The translations under genes were made by a program, and so were the position numbers. From PALSA-612 sp963773055 (GTDB lineage: Bacteria > Actinomycetota > Thermoleophilia > Gaiellales > Gaiellaceae): a stretch of 64,000 nucleotides of DNA. Positions 18,193 to 26,172 of the stretch are shown piece after piece (the first letter of the stretch is position 1; the number at the start of each line of letters is the position of its first letter). The stretch covers positions 124,001-188,000 of the forward strand of contig CAVYZL010000006.1 of NCBI GenBank assembly GCA_963773055.1. The letters are read 5' to 3'. Below the pieces are notes generated by a model. That model saw only the letters and a list, made by a program, of their open reading frames with translations, did no database searches and had not been told where the DNA came from.

Positions 18193-19143
18193 TCACCTCG
18201 CGGTTTGGGCAAGAAAGATTGCCGCGAGCACGATCGCGCCGCCGACGAGCTGCTGGGCTGCAAGCGTCTCGCCGAGCCAGAAATACGCAACGAGTGCGCC
18301 CAGCACGGGCTCGAGCATTGCCACCATGCCCACCGTCGTCGCGGGTAGATGTTGGAGCGAGCCGACCATGAGGATGAACGGAATGATCGTCCCGACGACC
18401 ACGATCCCGACGACGAGCAGCCACGCGGGGAGGTGGGAGCCCTCGAGGTTGCCGAGCAGCGAGATCCGCTCCGCGATCTCCCCGCGGGGATAGCTCCACC
18501 ACGGCTGGACGATCGCCCAGAACAGCGTCGCGAACAGGAAACCGTAGACGAGCAGCGTCACGGGATCGCGCCGGCCGACGGCATGCTCGGCGAGCAGCAG
18601 GTACGCGGCGAACGTTCCCGCCGAGATGAACGAGAGCACGACGCCGAGCGTGCTCAGCGGAACGCCGCCCCAGACGTCGACCATTACCGACAGGCCGACG
18701 AGCGCGAGCCCGAGCGCAAGCCAGACCCGTCGCCGCACGTGCTCCTTGAACACGAACCGCGCCCACAGCGCGACGAGCAGTGGGGCGGTGTACTGGATGA
18801 GGAGCGAGACGCCGATCTCGAGATGCTTGATCGCGGCGAAGTAGAAGAGCTGGACGAAGGCGACGCCGCACACGCCGAACAGCGCGAGGAAGCCGAGCTC
18901 TCGCCGTGACGCGCGCAGGCTCGACCGCCGGGTCACGAGCGCGATCAGTCCGAGCCCGACGAGCGCGCCCGCACACCGGGCCTGGGTCAGTCTGAACGGC
19001 GAGATCCCCGACTCGAGCACGACCTTGGCGACCGTGCCGTTGACGGCGAACAGCGCTGCCGCCGTCATCACCATCACGTAGCCGACGGCCGGTCCGCGCG
19101 TGCGCGAGACGCTCTCCGCAGGCAGGTAGGGCGAGTCGACCAC
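18193..19143 (-). CDS. EamA/DMT-superfamily transporter
   Basis: 316 residues with ten hydrophobic helices in two repeated halves, the EamA fold (AAALFAVNGTVAKVVL in the first half, GTFAAYLLLAEHAVG in the second). These export small metabolites or amino acids, and the substrate is unknown. I chose the GTG at 19143 because a TAGGGT -10 lies 8 bases upstream. A GTG at 19182 is possible but sits 10 bases from tRNA-Pro. It is convergent with ileS. Confidence 0.8.
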   Translation of the reverse strand: MVDSPYLPAESVSRTRGPAVGYVMVMTAAALFAVNGTVAKVVLESGISPFRLTQARCAGALVGLGLIALVTRRSSLRASRRELGFLALFGVCGVAFVQLFYFAAIKHLEIGVSLLIQYTAPLLVALWARFVFKEHVRRRVWLALGLALVGLSVMVDVWGGVPLSTLGVVLSFISAGTFAAYLLLAEHAVGRRDPVTLLVYGFLFATLFWAIVQPWWSYPRGEIAERISLLGNLEGSHLPAWLLVVGIVVVGTIIPFILMVGSLQHLPATTVGMVAMLEPVLGALVAYFWLGETLAAQQLVGGAIVLAAIFLAQTAR

Positions 19144-19151
19144 GACCCGCG

Positions 19152-19157
19152 ACCCTA
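19152..19157 (-). promoter_or_regulatory. -10 element of the EamA gene
   Basis: TAGGGT on the minus strand, 8 bases before the GTG start. Used here to decide the start codon. Confidence 0.4.
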
Positions 19158-19191
19158 GCTTCCTCCGTGCCCGCTCGTACACTGACGGCGT

Positions 19192-19266
19192 CGGGACGTA
19201 GCGCAGCCTGGTAGCGCGCCTGCTTTGGGAGCAGGAGGCCGGGAGTTCGAATCTCCCCGTCCCGAC
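19192..19266 (+). tRNA. tRNA-Pro (UGG)
   Basis: A 75-base cloverleaf. The acceptor CGGGACG pairs with CGTCCCG. The D-arm is GCGCAGCCTGGTAGCGC. The anticodon stem CCTGC/GCAGG encloses loop TTTGGGA, giving anticodon TGG at 19226-19228. The T-loop is GTTCGAAT. CCA is not fully encoded. An M15 peptidase gene starts only 4 bases later on the same strand. Confidence 0.95.
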
Positions 19267-19269
19267 CTC

Positions 19270-19926
19270 GTGGCCCGCGGTTCAGCGCTCCTGCTCGCCT
19301 TGCTGCTCCCGTCGATCGCAGTCGGCACGCGAGCGGTGGCGTCCGGGCCGCCCTTCGCGGCGACGATCGCTCCGCTGTCGTCTGCACAGAAATCGCGCAT
19401 GACGGGCGTCTCGTGGCACCGCGGCTGCCCTGTCTCCCTCGGAGGCCTTCGCTCGCTCGCAGTCTCGTACTGGGACTTCGGTGGCATGAGGCGCACGGGC
19501 CGACTGATCGTCAACCGGTCGGCGGCCGTTCCCGTCCGCGACGCGTTCCGCCGGCTGTACGCCGCGCGCTTTCCGATCAGGCGGATGGTTCCGGTCGACG
19601 CGTACGGCGGGAGCGACTTTGCCTCGATCGAGGCGGACAACACGTCTGCGTTCAACTGCCGGCGCGCTACGGGCTCGAGCAGCTGGTCGGAGCACGCGTA
19701 CGGGCGTGCGATCGACGTCAACCCGATCGAGAACCCCTATGTCGCGGGCGGACGCGTGGCGCACGCGGCCAGCAAGCCCTACATCCGCCGGGCTCCGTAC
19801 CGAGCCGGCATGGCCGTCGACGGCGCCGCGCTCGTCAATGCCTTCGCCGCCGTCGGCTGGGGATGGGGCGGCTCCTGGGGAGGCTCCGTCCAGGACTACC
19901 AGCACTTCAGCGCATCGGGACGTTAG
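19270..19926 (+). CDS. Secreted M15-family D-Ala-D-Ala carboxypeptidase-like protein
   Basis: 218 residues from the GTG at 19270, 4 bases after tRNA-Pro. The signal peptide is ALLLALLLPSIAVG. Zinc-ligand region SEHAYGRAIDVN carries the SxHxxGxAxD motif of peptidase M15 (VanY/LAS type), and the final DYQHFS supplies the last His. Upstream VDAYGGSDFASIEADN and FNCR are typical of the M15_4 subgroup. It probably trims peptidoglycan cross-bridges outside the membrane. TAG of this gene forms part of the -10 of the next. Confidence 0.85.
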   Translation: MARGSALLLALLLPSIAVGTRAVASGPPFAATIAPLSSAQKSRMTGVSWHRGCPVSLGGLRSLAVSYWDFGGMRRTGRLIVNRSAAVPVRDAFRRLYAARFPIRRMVPVDAYGGSDFASIEADNTSAFNCRRATGSSSWSEHAYGRAIDVNPIENPYVAGGRVAHAASKPYIRRAPYRAGMAVDGAALVNAFAAVGWGWGGSWGGSVQDYQHFSASGR

Positions 19927-19929
19927 GGT
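19924..19929 (+). promoter_or_regulatory. -10 of the dapA-like gene overlapping a stop codon
   Basis: TAGGGT, 6 bases before the GTG start. Its TAG is also the stop codon of the M15 gene. Confidence 0.4.
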
Positions 19930-19935
19930 CGGCGC

Positions 19936-20802
19936 GTGATCCGAGGAACGCTCGCCGCCGCCGCGACGCCGCTCCGGGACGGCGGCTCGAAGCTCGACGA
20001 GGACGCGTTCCCGGCGCTCGTCGAGTTCCTCGCCGACTCCGGGCTCGATGGGCTGCTCGCGCTCGGCACGACGGGGGAGGGGATCCTCTTCGAGCGCGCG
20101 GAGCGCGAGCGCGTCGCCGAGCTGTTCGTCGCGGCTGCGGCGGGGAGGCTCGACGTCGCCGTCCATTGCGGAGCGCAGACGACCGCGGAGACGGTCGCGC
20201 TCTGCGAGCACGCGGCAGGGCTCTACGTCGCCGCCGTCGCTGTGATCGCGCCGCCCTACTTCCCGCTCGACGAGGACGCGCTCCTCGTGCACTTCACGGC
20301 GGCCGCGGCCGCGTGCGCGCCGACGCCCTTCTACGTCTACGAGTTCGCGAAGACGAGCGGCTACGCCGTGCCGCCCGACGTCGTCCGGGCGCTCCGAGAG
20401 CGCGCGCCGAACGTCGCCGGTCTCAAGGTCTCGGACGCGCCGTGGGACCGCTTCGAGCCCTATCTGATCGAGGGGCTCGACATCTTCGTCGGCCCGGAGG
20501 CGCTGATCACGCAGGGCATCGGCGCCGGTGCGATCGGCGCAGTGTCGGCGCTGGCGACGGCGTTTCCCGAGCACGTGGCCGCGTGCGTCCGCGAGCCGAC
20601 CGACGAGCGGGCGGCTTACCTGGCGGCGCTTCGTGCGGATGTCGAGCGCTTCCCGCGCCACGCGACGCTCAAGTACGTGCTCGGTCGGCGAGGCGTCGCG
20701 ATCGGCGAGGATGTCCGGCCGCCGCTACGCGGTCTGACTGGGGACGAACGGGCGGAAGTGGACCGGCTGCTCCCGAAGTGGCTCGATCCGTTGGCCGATT
20801 AG
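19936..20802 (+). CDS. DHDPS/NAL-family aldolase (dapA-like)
   Basis: 288 residues with the TIM-barrel signature LGTTGEG near 42-49, Tyr in YVYEF, and the Schiff-base Lys in GLKVSDAP. This family includes 4-hydroxy-tetrahydrodipicolinate synthase, N-acetylneuraminate lyase and several sugar-acid aldolases. With no lysine-pathway genes next to it, the true substrate is not known. The GTG lies 6 bases after a TAGGGT. The last residues WLDPLAD end just before an A-rich tract. Confidence 0.8.
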   Translation: MIRGTLAAAATPLRDGGSKLDEDAFPALVEFLADSGLDGLLALGTTGEGILFERAERERVAELFVAAAAGRLDVAVHCGAQTTAETVALCEHAAGLYVAAVAVIAPPYFPLDEDALLVHFTAAAAACAPTPFYVYEFAKTSGYAVPPDVVRALRERAPNVAGLKVSDAPWDRFEPYLIEGLDIFVGPEALITQGIGAGAIGAVSALATAFPEHVAACVREPTDERAAYLAALRADVERFPRHATLKYVLGRRGVAIGEDVRPPLRGLTGDERAEVDRLLPKWLDPLAD

Positions 20803-20983
20803 CAAACGACGGGACCAAAAAAATTCGCCGAGCCGGTTGCGCTTTCGTCCACCCGACCGACTGACCTTCCGATTGCCCGTTGGGCCATCCGGTTGAGCTT
20901 CGACCTACTCGCGCTCCGTGCTCGGCGCAAGGAGGACACTAGGGTGTCGGCGCCACGGATGCAAGGCCTCTGCCGATGAAACT
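20803..20983. other. 181-base convergent gap
   Basis: It holds an A8 run (20817-20824), a U-tract on the minus strand and so a possible end of the CtaG transcript. A near-perfect Shine-Dalgarno AAGGAGG (20929-20935) stands 8 bases before a GTG that opens only 11 codons. I see no convincing gene or riboswitch. Confidence 0.35.
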
Positions 20984-21745
20984 TCACGCAATTTGCGAGG
21001 ACTCTCTGCGGAAGGACTCGCGAGCTTCCTCCTCGCGGACGAACCGGACGACGTAATACGCGCAGAGGCAGAAGAAAACGACCGCCTGCTCGCTCGACAT
21101 CGTCACGCCGGCGATCTGCTGGTCCGAGAGGTCGGAGAGACCCCACGAGTTCGGGGCGGAGACGTAGAAGGCGTAGATCGGGTGCGAGACGAGCGCGATC
21201 ACGATCCCGATCGGGCTCGCGAGCACGAAGGCGGCGAAGAGGTAGACGGCCTTCGCGCCCGACGAGAGCGCGTGCGGCGCCGCCTGGAACACGGGCCACC
21301 AGAGCAGCGCACCCGCGAGGACGTACGTCAGGTGCTCGAGGTGGAGCAGGCTCGACTGATGGCGGAGCGCCGCGTCGTAGACGGCGGGGACGTGCCAGAC
21401 GGCATACGTAGCGACCCACACGAGAAGCGCGACGACAGGGTGCGTGAGCACACGCGCGCCGGGCAGACGAGTCAGCCTCGCGGCCAGCCCGCCCGGGATG
21501 CCGAGCACCAGGAGCGCCGGCGCCCATTCGGCGAAGACGACGTTCTGGAGCAGGTGCGCGCTGAGCAGCGACGTCGTCGCCAGGGACCCGAGCGGCGTCA
21601 CGTGGGCGGCAAGCAACAGAAGCAGCCCGCCGCCGAACGAGCAGAGGCGCCAGCGGGGGACGACCTCGTTGCGCACGCCGATCGCATAGAGCCCCGCGAC
21701 GAGCCCGATCGCGAAGAGAACGTCAGGATGCAGCGCGAAGCGCAA
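20984..21745 (-). CDS. CtaG-like cytochrome c oxidase assembly membrane protein
   Basis: 253 residues with about seven membrane helices, matching caa3_CtaG proteins (HLLQNVVFAEWAPALLVLGIPG, HPVVALLVWVATYAVWHVP). Conserved His in SAHLLQ and in VWHVPA are the usual ligands for copper delivery to oxidase subunit I. The start is TTG, 5 bases from the tRNA-Gly end on the minus strand. C-terminal RFVREEEARESFRRE is cytosolic. Oxidase subunits are not in the window. Confidence 0.8.
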   Translation of the reverse strand: MRFALHPDVLFAIGLVAGLYAIGVRNEVVPRWRLCSFGGGLLLLLAAHVTPLGSLATTSLLSAHLLQNVVFAEWAPALLVLGIPGGLAARLTRLPGARVLTHPVVALLVWVATYAVWHVPAVYDAALRHQSSLLHLEHLTYVLAGALLWWPVFQAAPHALSSGAKAVYLFAAFVLASPIGIVIALVSHPIYAFYVSAPNSWGLSDLSDQQIAGVTMSSEQAVVFFCLCAYYVVRFVREEEARESFRRESSQIA

Positions 21746-21749
21746 CGAG

Positions 21750-21820
21750 AGCGGGCGACGGGAATCGAACCCGTGACGAGAGCTTGGAAGGCTCTAGTGA
21801 TACCGCTTCACCACGCCCGC
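21750..21820 (-). tRNA. tRNA-Gly (UCC)
   Basis: A 71-base cloverleaf on the minus strand. Acceptor GCGGGCG pairs with CGCCCGC. Anticodon stem AGAGC/GCTCT with loop CTTCCAA gives anticodon TCC. The T-loop is GTTCGATT. It lies immediately upstream of the CtaG-like gene in the same direction, so the two may be co-transcribed. Confidence 0.95.
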
Positions 21821-21858
21821 GTTCGCCAGCCACGATACCGCCCGCCGTCGATCGCGGG

Positions 21859-22320
21859 CTAGCCGAGCTCGACGCGCTCGATCGTGACGGCGTCGACGGG
21901 GCGGTCCCGGCTGTCCGACTCGACCTGCGAGATCTCGTCGACGACGTCCATCCCGTCCGTGACCCGGCCGAAGATCGCGTGCTTGCCGTCCAGCCAGGCG
22001 CACGCGTCGGCCGTGACGATGAAGAACTGGCTGCCGTTCGTGTTGGGCCCGGCGTTCGCCATCGCGAGCGCGCCGCGCACGACGGGCAGCTGGAGCGCGC
22101 TCTGCTCGTCGTCGAACGTGTACCCGGGGCCGCCCGTCCCGTCGCCGCGCGGGCAGCCGCCCTGAATCATGAAGTCCTGGATCACGCGGTGGAAGCCGAG
22201 CCCGTCGTAATAGCCGTCGCCTGCGAGCTTCGTGAAGTTCGCGACCGTCTCCGGCGCCTCGTCGTCGAGCAACTCGACGCGGATCGCGCCGCGGTTGGTG
22301 TGCAACGTGGCCTCGGTCAT
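21859..22320 (-). CDS. Cyclophilin-type peptidyl-prolyl cis-trans isomerase
   Basis: 153 residues, a single cyclophilin domain that isomerises X-Pro bonds in the cytosol. The active site motif GFHRVIQDFMIQGG contains the catalytic Arg and Phe. NGSQFFIVT and WLDGKHAIFGRVTDGMDVVD are the other conserved blocks. No signal peptide is seen. The ATG is at the beginning of MTEATLHTNRG. The upstream 110 bases, shared with the divergent AI-2E gene, contain a 14-bp tandem repeat. Confidence 0.95.
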   Translation of the reverse strand: MTEATLHTNRGAIRVELLDDEAPETVANFTKLAGDGYYDGLGFHRVIQDFMIQGGCPRGDGTGGPGYTFDDEQSALQLPVVRGALAMANAGPNTNGSQFFIVTADACAWLDGKHAIFGRVTDGMDVVDEISQVESDSRDRPVDAVTIERVELG

Positions 22321-22372
22321 GACGTCAAGCCTATCCGTCGAGATCAGCCGGCCGGGGATCGTCCAAGCCCCA

Positions 22373-22408
22373 TCGTCCGAGCTTGATCGTCCGAGCTTGA
22401 TCGTCCGA
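22373..22408. repeat. 14-bp tandem repeat in a divergent promoter region
   Basis: The unit TCGTCCGAGCTTGA occurs twice in direct tandem (22373-22386 and 22387-22400), followed by a partial third copy (TCGTCCGA, 22401-22408). It ends about 22 bases before the AI-2E-family start. Confidence 0.7.
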
Positions 22409-22429
22409 TCTGGGCGCGATGCTTCGATC

Positions 22430-23524
22430 ATGATCCCCGACCGGGCGGTCCGCTTCCCCGCGCGCACGGTCCTCACCGTGCTCCTGATCGTGATCGCGGT
22501 GTGGGCGCTGCTCCAGGTCGTCCTCATCACACGCGATGTCCTGACGTGGATCCTCGTCGCGCTCTTCCTCGCGATCGCGCTCGCCCCTGCCGTCGACTGG
22601 CTCCAGCGCAAGGGCATCCGCCGCAGGGGATACGCGGTCGCGTTGACCGCGCTTGCGGTCGCAGGCCTCGTCGCGCTGATCGGGTGGCTCGTGATCCCGC
22701 AGCTCGTCGACCAGGTGAACGAGTTCGCCCGGAAGGTGCCCGACTACATCGACGACCTGACGAAGGGGCGCGGCCGGCTGGGCTTCCTCCAGACGAAGTA
22801 CCACATCGTCGAGCGCGTGCGCGAGGCGGTCGACACCGGCGGTGCGAGCAAGGTGTTCGGGCTCTCCGGCACCGCGATCTCGATCACGAAGAGCGTCCTG
22901 ACGATAGTGGCCGCGACGATCACGATCATCGCGCTCACGTACTTCATGCTCCTCGAGGGCCCGATGTGGATGGAGCGCTTCTACTCGCTGTTCTCGCCGC
23001 CGACGCAGGTCAGGCTGCGCGGCATCTGCGGGAGCATCGCGAAATCGGTCGGCGGCTACGTGACCGGCAACCTCTTCATCAGCCTGATCGCGGGCGTGAC
23101 GTCCGGCCTTGTGCTCTGGATCATGGGCGTGCCGTTCGCCCTCGCGCTGGGGCTGCTCGTCGGGATCCTCGACCTCGTCCCGCTCGTCGGAGCGACGATC
23201 GCCGCCATCATCGCCTCGACGGTCGCGTTCCTCGGAACCGACGGCCTCCTGCCTGGCATCGTCGTGATCGTGTTCTTCGTCGTCTACCAGCAGATCGAGA
23301 ACCAGCTGCTGCAGCCGCTCGTGTACGGGCGCACCGTCCAGCTTTCGCCGCTCGTCGTCCTCGTCGCCGTCCTGATCGGGGCGTCGCTCGCGGGCGTGCT
23401 CGGAGCGCTCGGTGCAATCCCGATCGCGGGTGCGATCCAGGTCGTCGTCGTCGACGTGCTCGCCCACCGGCGAGGAGCGGCGGCTTCGGCGGCGAAAGAG
23501 GGAACAGCAACAGCCGACACTTAA
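22430..23524 (+). CDS. AI-2E family (PerM-type) membrane transporter
   Basis: 364 residues with about eight transmembrane helices in the AI-2E/PerM pattern: an N-terminal pair (VLLIVIAVWALLQVVLI), a long extracellular loop (PDYIDDLTKG), then GYVTGNLFISLIAGVTSGL and PLVGATIAAIIAS. GlyProPro or ProxxGP motifs near the end (AIPIAGAI) are typical. Substrates are debated for the family. Start is the ATG at MIPDRAV; there is no good Shine-Dalgarno. The C-terminus is cytosolic. Confidence 0.85.
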   Translation: MIPDRAVRFPARTVLTVLLIVIAVWALLQVVLITRDVLTWILVALFLAIALAPAVDWLQRKGIRRRGYAVALTALAVAGLVALIGWLVIPQLVDQVNEFARKVPDYIDDLTKGRGRLGFLQTKYHIVERVREAVDTGGASKVFGLSGTAISITKSVLTIVAATITIIALTYFMLLEGPMWMERFYSLFSPPTQVRLRGICGSIAKSVGGYVTGNLFISLIAGVTSGLVLWIMGVPFALALGLLVGILDLVPLVGATIAAIIASTVAFLGTDGLLPGIVVIVFFVVYQQIENQLLQPLVYGRTVQLSPLVVLVAVLIGASLAGVLGALGAIPIAGAIQVVVVDVLAHRRGAAASAAKEGTATADT

Positions 23525-23556
23525 CGCGAAATCGAGCTAGGGTGACCCCTCTTCCC

Positions 23557-24075
23557 GTGCGCCAAGTTCTCCGGTTCGCCGTCATACTCGCCGCCCTCGT
23601 CCCGGCCGCCGCATACGGCGCGAACGCGCTGTACATCAGTCCTGCGAACAGCCTCGAGCCGACGCTCCTCTCAGAGCTCAACCTCGTGCGCGCGGAGAAC
23701 GGCCTCAAGCCGCTGCGCCTGAACGCTCGGCTGTCGGCGGCGGCGAACCAGCATTCGATGGAGATGGTCGAGGCCGGATACTTCGGACACGAGTCGGTGG
23801 ACGGCAGCGTCTTCTGGCGCCGGATCAAGCGCTTCTACTCGCCGGCCAGGTCGGCACGTCCGTGGCTCGTGGGCGAGAACCTGCTCTGGCAGGCGCCGAG
23901 CGTCTCCGCACACGCCGCCGTGCAGGAGTGGCTGCGGAGCCCCGAGCACCGCGAGAACCTGCTCCGGCCGGCGTACCGCGACGTCGGCATTGCCGCGATC
24001 CGGGCGAAGGCCGCGCCGGGCGTCTACCGGCATCGCCGCGTGCTCGTGCTCACCGTCGACTTCGGCTCTCGCTAG
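23557..24075 (+). CDS. Secreted CAP/SCP-domain protein
   Basis: 172 residues. A signal peptide (RFAVILAALVPAAAYGANA) precedes a CAP (SCP/YkwD) domain: LNLVRAENGLKPLRLN, then GHESVDGSVFWRRI, GENLLW and WLRSPEHRENLLRPAYRDVGI, the family's cavity His/Glu set. The domain is found in secreted proteins of unknown or calcium-dependent function. The frame is open from further upstream; I use the GTG at 23557, where the signal peptide begins, since TAGGGT stands 13 bases before it. Confidence 0.85.
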   Translation: MRQVLRFAVILAALVPAAAYGANALYISPANSLEPTLLSELNLVRAENGLKPLRLNARLSAAANQHSMEMVEAGYFGHESVDGSVFWRRIKRFYSPARSARPWLVGENLLWQAPSVSAHAAVQEWLRSPEHRENLLRPAYRDVGIAAIRAKAAPGVYRHRRVLVLTVDFGSR

Positions 24076-24128
24076 TTCCAGGGATCGGCGTGCAAAAGCG
24101 CGCCTGACGCGACGCTACCCTTGCACGG

Positions 24129-24200
24129 GCGCCTGTAGCTCAGTGGAAGAGCAGCGGCCTTCTAAGCCGCCGGTCGGGGGTTCGAATCCTCCCAGGCGCA
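24129..24200 (+). tRNA. tRNA-Arg (UCU)
   Basis: A 72-base cloverleaf. Acceptor GCGCCTG pairs with CAGGCGC. Anticodon stem GCGGC/GCCGC holds loop CTTCTAA with anticodon TCT. The T-loop is GTTCGAAT. Confidence 0.95.
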
Positions 24201-24249
24201 TCGCCGCTCCCCGTGCCATGATCAACCGACGAGGAGGGGGGTTGTCTCC

Positions 24250-24597
24250 ATGAACCGACGGCTCGTGTTCTTGCTCATCTCGGTGCTCGTGCTCGGCGCC
24301 GCCGTGGCGGCGGCCGCGCTTGCAGCCGGCTCGGCCACGACGGACTCGCCGACGGCGGACTCGTCGGTGGCGGGTACGCAGACGACCCGGTCGTCAAAAT
24401 CCGTAGACACGCTGTTGGCGCCGCGAGTCGACGTCGAGTGCCTCACTGGCAATGGCACGACTGGAGCCCCGGCGGTCGTCTGCTACAAGCACACGGCGCC
24501 GAGGAGCTCGATCTACGTCCAGTTCGAGCCGACCCTCATGAAGGTCATGCGCATTCAGGGCGGGGGCCTCGTCGAGATCGCTCGCTACCGGCGATAG
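24250..24597 (+). CDS. Small secreted protein of unknown function
   Basis: 115 residues with one N-terminal hydrophobic segment (LVFLLISVLVLGAAVAAAALA), then a Ser/Thr-rich linker (TTDSPTADSSVAGTQTT) and a short globular C-terminal part holding two Cys (VECLTG and VVCYKH), probably a disulfide. GAGGAGGGGGG upstream of the ATG is an unusually strong Shine-Dalgarno. It lies between tRNA-Arg and the convergent MFS gene. No family recognised. Confidence 0.6.
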   Translation: MNRRLVFLLISVLVLGAAVAAAALAAGSATTDSPTADSSVAGTQTTRSSKSVDTLLAPRVDVECLTGNGTTGAPAVVCYKHTAPRSSIYVQFEPTLMKVMRIQGGGLVEIARYRR

Positions 24598-24655
24598 CCA
24601 GCTTCCCTACTCCGGCGACCACGCCATCGCCTGTCGCGCCTGAACGTCAGCTCGT

Positions 24656-25924
24656 CTACGCGTGCCGGTAATGATCCGACAGCGGCCGGATCACAACCCA
24701 TCCCGCTAGCGCCGCGAGCGCCAGCAGGGCGACCGCGACGCGGCTCGCGTCCAGCAGGGAGAGCCAGTCGGTGTGCTGGTGGAGGAGCCACACGGTTCCG
24801 CTCCAGATCAAGAGCGGCCCGATGGCCGATGCGACGCGACTGGAAAGGTTGAAGAAGCCGAAGAACTCGCCGCGGATCTCGTGCGGCGTCAACCGGAGCA
24901 TGAACACGCGGTCCGCCGTCCAGATGCAGCCCAGTGCCCCGCCGAGCACCGGCGCGGCTAGCCAGACGGTCCACGGTTCGCCGACTGCCGCCGACAGCAG
25001 CGTCAGCGCGCACACGGTCGGCAGGACGGCGACGAGCACGGCCCGCGGCCCCGATCTCCCCAGCACACGCCCTGTAACGACCGCCGCCGCCGCGGCGGTC
25101 ACGACGGAGACAGCGAGCACCGCGTTCTTCTCACTCTCCGAGAAGCCGCCGAGCCGCGTCATGTACACGGTCAGGAACGCCGAAAGCGTCGCGATCGCAT
25201 CCGAGTAGAGGAAGCGGCCGACGAGGAACTGGAACGCGTCGCGGTGCGCGCGAAGCTCGCCGGCCGTGCGCCGAAGTTGCGTGGTCGCGGCCCTTGCCAG
25301 CGCGCGTCTGGATGCGGGCCGGGCGCGCTCCGAGCGGCGCTCCCGGATCCAGACGAAGGCGGGCACGGCGAAGACGGCATAGAGAAGCGCGGCCGGCGCG
25401 AACGCGCGTTGCTTCGAACCGTCGCCGACGATTCCCTGGGCGACGACGGCGATCGCGAACACGATGCCGACAAAGCCGAGAGCCACCGCGAGCCCCGACA
25501 CGCGGCCGCGGCGGCCGCGAGGCGCCACGTCGGCGAGCAGCGGGTCGTACTGGGCGAGCGCGAGCTGCCCGAACGCGACGGATACGCCTGCGGCGACGAG
25601 CAGCGGCAGCACGTTCCCGCTCGCCGGGATCACGCCGAGGAGCGCACAGGCGCCTGCCGACACCAGCGTGAAGACGAGCAGGAACGGCTTGCGCTTGCCC
25701 GTCTGGTCGGCGAGCGCCCCGGCGAGCGGCATCGCTACGACCACGAAGAGCACGACGACGAACTGCGTCAACGCGACGTAGTAGTCCGGGCGGCCGAGGT
25801 CGTCGATCACCCACGAGCCGAAGAAACGGACGACGAGGAGGAACGAGAACGCGGAGTACGCGAAGTCGTAGAACGCCCACGAGAGCGGAGCGGGGTCGCG
25901 AAGGAGGAAGGAGCGCGGCCGCAC
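24656..25924 (-). CDS. UMF1-type (Atg22-like) MFS transporter
   Basis: 422 residues, about twelve membrane helices. FYDFAYSAFSFLLVV at the N-terminus and the GKRKPFLLVFTLVSA loop match UMF1/Atg22-type major facilitators, some of which export amino acids. The GTG chosen (VRPRSFLLRDP) is the first after the tRNA-His gene. A further upstream frame would run into that tRNA. It converges on the small secreted-protein gene with about 58 bases between stops. Confidence 0.8.
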   Translation of the reverse strand: MRPRSFLLRDPAPLSWAFYDFAYSAFSFLLVVRFFGSWVIDDLGRPDYYVALTQFVVVLFVVVAMPLAGALADQTGKRKPFLLVFTLVSAGACALLGVIPASGNVLPLLVAAGVSVAFGQLALAQYDPLLADVAPRGRRGRVSGLAVALGFVGIVFAIAVVAQGIVGDGSKQRAFAPAALLYAVFAVPAFVWIRERRSERARPASRRALARAATTQLRRTAGELRAHRDAFQFLVGRFLYSDAIATLSAFLTVYMTRLGGFSESEKNAVLAVSVVTAAAAAVVTGRVLGRSGPRAVLVAVLPTVCALTLLSAAVGEPWTVWLAAPVLGGALGCIWTADRVFMLRLTPHEIRGEFFGFFNLSSRVASAIGPLLIWSGTVWLLHQHTDWLSLLDASRVAVALLALAALAGWVVIRPLSDHYRHA

Positions 25925-25966
25925 GGCGCAACAGTACGGCGCGCGCTTCCGCGCAGATGCTTCAAG

Positions 25967-26040
25967 GGTGACCGGTGGGATTCGAACCCACGACCACCGG
26001 GACCACAACCCGGGGCTCTACCTGCTGAGCTACGGCCACC
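25967..26040 (-). tRNA. tRNA-His (GUG)
   Basis: Cloverleaf on the minus strand. Acceptor GTGGCCG pairs with CGGTCAC, with a G at -1 opposite C73 as tRNA-His requires. Anticodon stem CCGGG/CCCGG with loop TTGTGGT gives anticodon GTG. It lies about 43 bases upstream of the MFS start in the same direction. Confidence 0.95.
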
Positions 26041-26172
26041 GCGCTGAGAAAGAGCATAGCCGCGCCTCGGTCTTACACGGGGCTTGCGCCGGCCTTACAT
26101 CGGCCCGGATCTACGATTACGTGCCGAAACGAGGCTCCGGGCACAACCATCGACACTGGAGGAGCACGAACT

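Noticed and set aside
20803..20983. c-di-GMP or cobalamin riboswitch and a short GTG frame after AAGGAGG
   Set aside because: No conserved core; the frame has 11 codons and lies after convergent genes with no downstream target.
22373..22408. CRISPR-like repeats
   Set aside because: Direct tandem of 14 bp with no spacers or cas genes.
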